From Prevotella sp. CAG:924 (GTDB lineage: Bacteria > Bacteroidota > Bacteroidia > Bacteroidales > Bacteroidaceae), in assembly GCA_000431975.1 (NCBI GenBank), contig HF988416.1:1-20490 (forward strand): DNA of 20,490 nucleotides. Direction: 5' to 3'. The position numbers and the translations under genes are program-made. A model generated the notes under the pieces. It was not told the DNA's origin. It did not search any database and saw nothing but the letters and a program-made list of their open reading frames with translations. How positions within the stretch are numbered: position 1 is the stretch's first letter; each line of letters opens with the position of its first letter. Shown here piece by piece: positions 14,778-20,490 of the stretch.

Positions 14778-15623
14778 ATGGTAACGAATCAAAAGGCTGC
14801 AGCTCCTGCGGCTAAGAAAAAGTCGGAAGGCTTCCAGGGCATCCGCGGTGCATTCTGGATTATCGTTGTATGCTTCATTGCAGCAGTGTGCATCTTTAAC
14901 TTTGTGCTCGGTAGTCCTGCTAACTTCCAGGGCAATGACAATGCTAATGCTCCTCTGAACATCTTTGGTACAATTTACAAGGGTGGTGTTGTGGTGCCTA
15001 TTATCCACACGCTGCTGCTCACTGTGCTCTGCCTCGCTGTTGAGCGCTGGCTGGCACTGAAGACCGCATTCGGCAAGAAGAACCTTACTAAGTTCGTTGC
15101 TGACATCAAGGCTTGCCTTGCTGCAAACGATTTCAACAAGGCTTACGATCTCTGCGACAAGATGAGAGGTTCTGTAGCAAACGTCGTTCTCGCTTCTCTG
15201 AACGCTTACAAGTCTATGGAGAGTGGTGCTAACGCAGCTCTGAAGAAGAGCCAGAAGGTGGCAAAGATCCAGCAGGCTCACGAGGAGGCTACTCAGCTTG
15301 AGATGCCTACCCTGCAGATGAACCTCCCCATCCTCGCTACTATTGTAACACTGGGTACTCTTACCGGACTGCTTGGTACTGTGACCGGTATGATCCGTTC
15401 ATTCCAGGCTCTGGCCGCCGGTGGTGGTGGTGACTCTCTGCAGCTGTCTACTGGTATTTCTGAGGCCCTTATCAATACGGCCTTCGGTATTGCCACTTCT
15501 TGGTGTGCAGTAATCGCTTATAACTTCTTCACCAACAAGATCGACAAGCTGACATACGCTCTCGACGAAGTAGGTTACACAATTGCTCAGACTTACGAAG
15601 CAAACCACACGGACGAGGCTTAA
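14778..15623 (+). CDS. exbB: ExbB-like proton channel (MotA/TolQ/ExbB family)
   Basis: This 281-residue inner-membrane protein has hydrophobic segments at about 25-46, 70-92, 182-208 and 228-252. The signature of the family is clear: MNLPILATIVTLGTLTGLLGTVTGMIRSFQAL (181-212) and STGISEALINTAFGIATSW (224-242). ExbB pentamers with ExbD use the proton-motive force to drive TonB. The protein has an N-terminal helix preceded by a basic, alanine-rich tail, longer than E. coli ExbB (about 240 residues); this is common in Bacteroidetes. TolQ is a possible alternative, but the TonB gene three positions downstream supports ExbB. It is first in its operon, with exbD following after 30 bases. Confidence 0.93.
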   Translation: MVTNQKAAAPAAKKKSEGFQGIRGAFWIIVVCFIAAVCIFNFVLGSPANFQGNDNANAPLNIFGTIYKGGVVVPIIHTLLLTVLCLAVERWLALKTAFGKKNLTKFVADIKACLAANDFNKAYDLCDKMRGSVANVVLASLNAYKSMESGANAALKKSQKVAKIQQAHEEATQLEMPTLQMNLPILATIVTLGTLTGLLGTVTGMIRSFQALAAGGGGDSLQLSTGISEALINTAFGIATSWCAVIAYNFFTNKIDKLTYALDEVGYTIAQTYEANHTDEA

Positions 15624-15653
15624 TTTTGCTTAACCCTTTAAAATTTTATCGCT

Positions 15654-16280
15654 ATGGGTAAAGTAAAAATTAAGAAGAGTGACGTCTGGATAGATATGAC
15701 TCCTATGTCCGACGTGATGGTCCTTCTGCTTACCTTCTTCATGTTGACGTCTACGTTCGTGAAGCAGGAACCGGTGAAGGTCAATACGCCAGGATCAGTT
15801 TCGGAGATCAAAGTTCCAGAGAAGGACGTCTTGAATATCCTTGTCAGCAATGATGGCAAGATATTCATGAACATGGACAAAGTGACGGATGTCCAGGGTG
15901 TTCTCGCTAATGTGACCGGTCAGTTCGGTATCCAGCTGACCGCTGCACAGCAGAAGAAGTTCTTGGATGATCCTATGTGGGGAGTACCTATGGATAAGCT
16001 GCAGGGCTATCTGAGTCTGGATAAGACTGCTATGCCTGTTGCCATCAAGCAGTATGGTATTCCTACGGATTCTGTTCCCGGTAAGACGGGTGACGCTGCC
16101 ATGAGCGAGTTCCAGATCTGGGTGAAGGCCGCACACGACCAGAATCCTGATGCTAAGATCGCTATCAAGGCAGATGAGAAGACCCCTTACAAGACTGTAA
16201 AGAAGATAATGTCGGAGCTCCAGGATATGAATGAGAACCGTTACTATCTGATTACTCAATATAAGAAAGTGGAGGACTAA
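15654..16280 (+). CDS. exbD: ExbD-like biopolymer transport protein, first copy
   Basis: This 208-residue protein has a short N-terminal cytoplasmic tail and one membrane helix with the family signature IDMTPMSDVMVLLLTFFMLT (13-32). D20 is the conserved proton-carrying aspartate. The periplasmic domain begins at about 35. ExbD proteins are usually about 140 residues; here roughly 60-70 extra residues (around 85-150, including DDPMWGVPMDKLQGYLSLDK) interrupt the periplasmic domain before the final helix-strand unit (KIMSELQDMNENRYYLITQYK). It works as a dimer or heterodimer inside the ExbB ring. The second exbD begins 3 bases after this stop, suggesting a heterodimer made at a fixed ratio. Confidence 0.92.
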   Translation: MGKVKIKKSDVWIDMTPMSDVMVLLLTFFMLTSTFVKQEPVKVNTPGSVSEIKVPEKDVLNILVSNDGKIFMNMDKVTDVQGVLANVTGQFGIQLTAAQQKKFLDDPMWGVPMDKLQGYLSLDKTAMPVAIKQYGIPTDSVPGKTGDAAMSEFQIWVKAAHDQNPDAKIAIKADEKTPYKTVKKIMSELQDMNENRYYLITQYKKVED

Positions 16281-16283
16281 AAG

Positions 16284-16922
16284 ATGCCGAAAGAAGTTAA
16301 AAGCAAACAGAAGAAGATGAATGTCCGTGTGGACTTCACTCCTATGGTTGATATGATGATGCTTCTTATTACGTTCTTCATGCTCTGTACTTCGCTGGCT
16401 AAGCCTCAGACGATGGAATTGAGTATGCCGAGTAACGATAAGAACATTCAGGATCAGGATCGTACAGTGACGAAGGCTTCGTATACTATTACGATCTATT
16501 GTGCAGCCGACAATCAGATCTATTACACGAAGGGAACTGATGTCAATCAGCTGATTAAGACTACCTGGGGCTCTCAAGGTATCCGTAAGGTGCTCTTTAA
16601 TCATGAGACAGAAGACGGAACCTATCCTGTACAGGATGTCATGAAAGCTAAGGCGTTACTGGACAAGGAGAAGGCTGACCCTAACAAGAAGATGCCGGAT
16701 TCAGTCTATCAGAAGCGACTCGCTCAGATCAAGGCAGGTGACCTGCCTGATAAGAAGATCGAGACGATGACAGTGATTATCAAGGCTACTGATAATGCCA
16801 GTTACAAGAATCTGGTTGACGCTCTCGATGAAATGCAGATTTGCAGCATTGGTAAGTATGTGATCGATAAGATTAATCCTGCGGACGAGGCTCTTCTGAA
16901 GAAGTTCAACGTAAAGGAGTAA
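16284..16922 (+). CDS. exbD: ExbD-like biopolymer transport protein, second copy
   Basis: This 212-residue relative of the preceding gene has the membrane-helix signature VDFTPMVDMMMLLITFFMLC (16-35) with the essential aspartate at D23. Its periplasmic part is also longer than in E. coli ExbD, with an extended section around 100-165 (KALLDKEKADPNKKMPDSVY and following), but its sequence differs clearly from the first copy. The two are divergent paralogues, not a recent duplication. The C-terminal unit (NLVDALDEMQICSIGKYVIDKI) matches the usual ExbD end. It is likely to form an ExbD1/ExbD2 assembly within one ExbB channel. tonB starts 31 bases downstream. Confidence 0.92.
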   Translation: MPKEVKSKQKKMNVRVDFTPMVDMMMLLITFFMLCTSLAKPQTMELSMPSNDKNIQDQDRTVTKASYTITIYCAADNQIYYTKGTDVNQLIKTTWGSQGIRKVLFNHETEDGTYPVQDVMKAKALLDKEKADPNKKMPDSVYQKRLAQIKAGDLPDKKIETMTVIIKATDNASYKNLVDALDEMQICSIGKYVIDKINPADEALLKKFNVKE

Positions 16923-16953
16923 TCTACATGTCTAACGGTTAAAAAGTTTAGAA

Positions 16954-17793
16954 ATGGCAAATATTGATTTAACTACCAATGGATGGATTGAGCTTATCTT
17001 CGAAGGCCGCAATAAGGCATACGGAGCTTACCGTTTGCGTCGCAGCACTTCAAAGAGAAACATCTATTCCATTATAGCAATTGCGATCTTCGCAGCACTG
17101 TTTATAGGTATCTCTATGGCTAAACTTGCATACGATCAGTATCAGGCAGCCCATCAGAAGATAGATGCAGTGGCTGAGCTCTCTGCACTCAATCAGCCGA
17201 AGCAGAAAAAGGCCGAGGTAAAACGTAAGATTGAGGTTGAGCCTAAGAAGGAAGTTGTGAAGCAGGTCAAGTCTTCTATCAAATTTACAGCTCCTGTAAT
17301 CAAGAAAGATGATCAGGTGAAGCCTGAGGATATGATGAAGACACAGGACCAGTTGATGGAAACCAACACCGCCATCGGCGCCCTGGATGTAAAGGGTAAC
17401 AGTGAGGACGGTGAGGTGCTGAAGGTAACCCAGCGTGTGGCCGACGAGCCTACAAAGCCGGCTCCCGAGGTAGAGAACAAGGTGTTTGACGTTGTAGAGC
17501 AGATGCCTTCTTTCCCCGGTGGTCAGGCTGCTTTGATGAGCTATCTGAGCCAGAACATCCGTTATCCGGTTGTAGCTCAGGAGAATGGCATTCAGGGTCG
17601 TGTTATCGTTTCCTTCGTTGTTGAGCGAGATGGCTCTATTACTGATGTACGTGTAATGCGTTCAGTAGACCCCTCTCTTGACAAGGAGGCACAGCGCGTG
17701 ATCAGTTCCATGCCGCACTGGATCCCTGGTAAGCAGAATGGTTCGGCCGTACGTGTGAAGTACACCGTTCCTGTATCATTCAGACTTCAGTAA
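16954..17793 (+). CDS. tonB: TonB energy transducer
   Basis: This 279-residue protein has a short N-terminal segment typical of Bacteroidetes TonB (WIELIFEGRNKAYGAYRLRR, 11-30), a membrane anchor at about 37-55, a Lys/Glu/Pro-rich periplasmic linker (about 80-185), and a C-terminal TonB domain from about 190 (PSFPGGQAALMSYLSQNIRYP, then GIQGRVIVSFVVERDGSITDVRV and the final strand VKYTVPVSFRLQ). The C-terminal domain binds the TonB box of outer-membrane transporters and transmits force from ExbB/ExbD. All three parts are intact. The linker is charged and not a clean EP/KP repeat. The next gene starts 3 bases after the stop, so the lipoprotein is most likely co-translated. Confidence 0.95.
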   Translation: MANIDLTTNGWIELIFEGRNKAYGAYRLRRSTSKRNIYSIIAIAIFAALFIGISMAKLAYDQYQAAHQKIDAVAELSALNQPKQKKAEVKRKIEVEPKKEVVKQVKSSIKFTAPVIKKDDQVKPEDMMKTQDQLMETNTAIGALDVKGNSEDGEVLKVTQRVADEPTKPAPEVENKVFDVVEQMPSFPGGQAALMSYLSQNIRYPVVAQENGIQGRVIVSFVVERDGSITDVRVMRSVDPSLDKEAQRVISSMPHWIPGKQNGSAVRVKYTVPVSFRLQ

Positions 17794-17796
17794 TTT

Positions 17797-18756
17797 ATGA
17801 AAAGAATTTCATCTTACATTTTAGTAGGATTCACTCTAATGATCGCCTTGATGGCTTCTTGCTCCGGCAAGAAGTCCAAGGACGGTCGTACTGATACGCT
17901 CTCATCTGGAAAGATCTCATTCTATTCCGATGAGAGCTTCAGTCCTATTATCGATGAGGAGTTACAGGTGTTTTCGATGAACCATCCTGATGCTCACATC
18001 ACACCTATTTATTCCAATGAGACAGACGGAATACAGAAATTGCTCGAAGGCAAGTGCTGGCTGGTCTTCGCGGCACGTAGTCTGTCGAAGGGCGAGATGA
18101 ATAAAATGATCGCTCAGAGTTATCAGCCGCAAAATATCAAGATCGCGTATGATGCGCTGGCCTTGATAGTAAATAAGCAGAATAAGGATACACTGATTTC
18201 TGTTCAGGATCTGAAAAATATTCTGTTAGGAAAAGTCACCAAGTGGAGCGATATTTACAAAGGTTCCAGACAAGGTGAGATCACGGTAGTCTTCGACAAT
18301 CCCAAATCAAGCGCAGTTCGCTTTGTACAGGATTCTGTGTTGGGAGGAAAGAAGATCACTAATCCCAATGTCGCCGCGGTCAACAAGACGGCAGAGGTAA
18401 TTAAATATGTAGAAGAAAATCCCGGTGCTATTGGTATAATTGGCAATAACTGGCTGAACGACAAGCGTGACACGACTAATCTTACTTTTAATCGCAAGAT
18501 TCAAGTGATGAGCGTTTCCAATCTTCATCCGGCTACAGCCTATAATAGCCGTAAGCCTTATCAATATTATATATGGAACGGAGAATATCCGTTGATTCGC
18601 ACAATTTATGCAATCCTGAACGATCCCCGTCGTGCCCTGCCTACAAGTTTCGCACATTTTGTAGAGCAGCCTGATGGTCAGCTGATCATTTTGAAGTCAG
18701 GACTTCTTCCCATGTATGGCAATATCAATATTAGGGATGTGAATGTGTCGGAATAG
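17797..18756 (+). CDS. PstS-like periplasmic-binding lipoprotein
   Basis: This 319-residue protein begins with a lipoprotein signal peptide ending in ALMASC, so C22 should be lipidated. The rest matches the PstS-like/PBP-like ligand-binding fold: an opening strand KISFYSDESFSPIIDE, VFAARSLSKGEM (near 88-100), YDALALIVNKQN (near 120-131), LLGKVTKWSDIYKG (near 147-160) and SSAVRFVQDSVLGG (near 170-183). In PstS these segments bind phosphate, but the glycine/serine-rich N-terminal loop of true PstS is replaced here. No pstCAB genes are in the window. Its position 3 bases after tonB is therefore more informative: it may be a sensor or accessory part of the TonB machinery and not an ABC-transporter subunit. 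Such genes are often labelled phosphate-binding in Bacteroidales; function is not established here. Confidence 0.8.
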   Translation: MKRISSYILVGFTLMIALMASCSGKKSKDGRTDTLSSGKISFYSDESFSPIIDEELQVFSMNHPDAHITPIYSNETDGIQKLLEGKCWLVFAARSLSKGEMNKMIAQSYQPQNIKIAYDALALIVNKQNKDTLISVQDLKNILLGKVTKWSDIYKGSRQGEITVVFDNPKSSAVRFVQDSVLGGKKITNPNVAAVNKTAEVIKYVEENPGAIGIIGNNWLNDKRDTTNLTFNRKIQVMSVSNLHPATAYNSRKPYQYYIWNGEYPLIRTIYAILNDPRRALPTSFAHFVEQPDGQLIILKSGLLPMYGNINIRDVNVSE

Positions 18757-18905
18757 TTGTCCGATATAGATATATAAACAAAGAAAAAGAACTGAAGGAT
18801 GGAGGGGTAGAGACACTGTTAATAAGCGTTGATTATGTGTTATCGGTTAAACCTCTTTTCTAAGATGCAGTCTTATAGATATACACAATTTAATTTTTTA
18901 CGATT

Positions 18906-20342
18906 ATGAAGACAATTAAATATTTACTGGCGGGCGCTCTGCTGTTAGGTACAGCCGCCCCAACATTTGCTCAGGACGATAATAAGACCGCTATTGAGCA
19001 TCTTACCTCTGTGATTAAGTCTAAGCCTGCTGATCTTGCTGATCAGATGAAGAAGGCGCAGAAGGAGTATAAGAAGAATCCTGAAGTGCTGACAGGTATT
19101 GGTCGTGCTTTCTTGGAGCAGAAGGATACGGCGCAGGCAAAGCATTTTGCTGATCTGGCTCTTGCCCGTAACAACAAGTATGCTCCAGCATGGGTGCTGA
19201 TGGGCGATATCGAGGTGACAAAGGATAACCCCGGTGAGGCTGCTGCAGATTATCAAAACGCAATCTATTTCGATCCTAAGGATCCGCAGGCTTATTATAA
19301 GTATGCAATGGTGCAGCGTGGTGTTAATCCCGAAATGGCAACATCTGTTCTTGAGAAACTGCGTCAGGAGCGTCCCGATTATCCTGTAGACCAGCTTATT
19401 GGACATATCTATTATAATGCACAGGATTTTAGCAAGGCTGCCGAGGCCTATGGAAAGGTTGCTGATCCTATGACAATGGATGATGACAATATCACAGAAT
19501 ATGGTATCTGCACTTGGTTGCTGGGCCAGCGTGATAAGAGTATCGAGATTTGCAAGAAGGCTTTGGAGAAAAATCCACGTAAGGCAGCATGGAATCGTTT
19601 GGTGTTCTACAATTATACAGATCAGAAGATGGGTAACGAAGCTTTAGAGTATGCTGACCGTTTGTTCAATCAGAGTGATTCGGCACATATCTCAGGCGAG
19701 GACCTTATCTATAATGGTACAGCCTTGAACCTGGTAAAGAAGTATGACGAGGCTATCGCCGCCTTCCAAAAGGCTGTCGAGCATAAGGACAATGCTGGTC
19801 GTCTGGGTACGATCTATAAGAATATCTCTGATTCTTATCTGGGTAAGGAAGACTATGATAATGCTGTAGCTTATTTCAAGAAGTCTATTGAGGGTTCTGA
19901 GAAGCCTTCAGTTGATGATTTAGATAACTTCGGAACACTTTATACTGATATTGCAGCAAAGAAGACGCATGCTGGTGACCATGAGGGAGCTGCCGCAGCT
20001 TTTAAGGCTGCAAATGATGTATATTTGAAGATGGCAGAACTTTATCCTAATCATAAGACCTATTGCGATTTCATGTGCGGACAGATTCAGGCCAATCTTG
20101 ATCCTGACAGTAAAGCAGGTCTGGCAAAGCCTTACTATGAGTCACTGTCCAATACGTTAGGAGCAAAGACTGATTTGAATAGCAGCGAAAAGGCTATGCT
20201 GACACAGGCTTACACTTATCTGATGGTTTACTATTTCAATGTTGCTCAGGATAAGGCACAGGCCAAGGCTTATGCGGAGAAGATGCTGCAAGTGGATCCC
20301 AATAACGAGGTTGCAAAACAGGTTATTGAGGTTGTAAAATAA
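18906..20342 (+). CDS. Secreted tetratricopeptide-repeat protein
   Basis: This 478-residue protein has a signal peptide of about 22 residues ending TFA, then QDDNK, with no lipobox cysteine, so it should be periplasmic. The mature chain is built of TPR-like helix pairs, for example PEVLTGIGRAFLEQKDTAQAKHFADLALARN, PAWVLMGDIEVTKDNPGEAAADYQNAIYFDP, and further repeats around 150-200, 260-340 and 440-475. There is no enzyme domain. TPR proteins act as protein-binding scaffolds. It sits 149 bases after the PstS-like gene, has an A/T-rich leader and is followed by a strong terminator, so it is probably the end of the TonB operon or has its own unrecognised promoter. The partner is unknown. Confidence 0.85.
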   Translation: MKTIKYLLAGALLLGTAAPTFAQDDNKTAIEHLTSVIKSKPADLADQMKKAQKEYKKNPEVLTGIGRAFLEQKDTAQAKHFADLALARNNKYAPAWVLMGDIEVTKDNPGEAAADYQNAIYFDPKDPQAYYKYAMVQRGVNPEMATSVLEKLRQERPDYPVDQLIGHIYYNAQDFSKAAEAYGKVADPMTMDDDNITEYGICTWLLGQRDKSIEICKKALEKNPRKAAWNRLVFYNYTDQKMGNEALEYADRLFNQSDSAHISGEDLIYNGTALNLVKKYDEAIAAFQKAVEHKDNAGRLGTIYKNISDSYLGKEDYDNAVAYFKKSIEGSEKPSVDDLDNFGTLYTDIAAKKTHAGDHEGAAAAFKAANDVYLKMAELYPNHKTYCDFMCGQIQANLDPDSKAGLAKPYYESLSNTLGAKTDLNSSEKAMLTQAYTYLMVYYFNVAQDKAQAKAYAEKMLQVDPNNEVAKQVIEVVK

Positions 20343-20364
20343 CGAGTAGACATAATAGTAAAGT

Positions 20365-20398
20365 AGAGGGCTGATGACAAATCATCAGCCCTCTTTTT
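20365..20398 (+). terminator. Intrinsic terminator closing the TonB/TPR region
   Basis: A perfect 13-bp stem, AGAGGGCTGATGA (20365-20377) with TCATCAGCCCTCT (20382-20394), is capped by loop CAAA and followed by TTTT. It lies 22 bases after the TPR stop codon. Confidence 0.95.
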
Positions 20399-20490
20399 AT
20401 ATTTATAATACTTCAATTTCTTAAGAATTTTTGGGCTGATGAGGGAAATCCTTAATGGCTCACCCGATGAATATAGGGGATTGTTTAGTT

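Noticed and set aside
20434..20482. Second GGGCTGATGA copy and possible gene end at the right edge
   Set aside because: The 10-bp repeat of the terminator stem is imperfect beyond that point, and frames on either strand are too short or stop-broken to call a gene.
1..20490. CRISPR array or other regularly spaced repeat array
   Set aside because: No series of regularly spaced identical repeats was seen; the only notable direct repeat is the two-copy 13-mer at 9165 and 9212.

Overview
The window looks like chromosome from a member of the Bacteroidales, most likely Prevotellaceae (Prevotella or a close relative). This is inferred from three things. Several genes are preceded by the Bacteroidetes -7 promoter motif TAnnTTTG. 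Start codons lack clear Shine-Dalgarno sequences and have A/T-rich leaders. Gene content and protein style (RibBA fusion, ExbB-ExbD-ExbD-TonB cluster, long LptF/G permease) are typical of the phylum. No species can be assigned from the sequence alone.

Region 1 (1-500) holds a broken ISL3-family transposase on the minus strand. Region 2 (about 650-8400) is a compact, co-directional surface-polysaccharide locus: a Wzz-type chain-length regulator, a Wzx flippase, a Wzy-like polymerase, three glycosyltransferases (two GT4-like, one GT2) and, last, the phosphoglycosyl transferase that starts the repeat unit on undecaprenyl phosphate. Wzx/Wzy and Wzy/GT overlap by a few bases, which suggests one translationally coupled operon. 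There are no sugar-nucleotide synthesis genes, so the repeat unit probably uses housekeeping sugar nucleotides.

Region 3 (8401-9545) is about 1.1 kb without a credible gene. It is not featureless: it has a good Bacteroidetes promoter match at 8669-8700, several hairpins, a 13-bp direct repeat, and three consecutive stem-loops at 9243-9353 followed by a T-rich run. I read it as a candidate long non-coding structured RNA of about 650 nt that I do not recognise. This is the best candidate for something undescribed. A hairpin terminator (9546-9580) separates it from a minus-strand tRNA with anticodon CAT, whose own promoter matches the consensus very well.

Region 4 (9853-14612) carries housekeeping genes: an LptF/LptG-family permease, the bifunctional riboflavin enzyme RibBA, and a class I aspartate aminotransferase followed by a strong hairpin. 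Region 5 (14645-20398) is an envelope energy-transduction module: ExbB, two ExbD proteins, TonB, a PstS-like lipoprotein and a secreted TPR protein, closed by a perfect intrinsic terminator. ExbB/ExbD/TonB transmit the proton-motive force to outer-membrane TonB-dependent transporters. The roles of the last two genes in this module are not clear from sequence.
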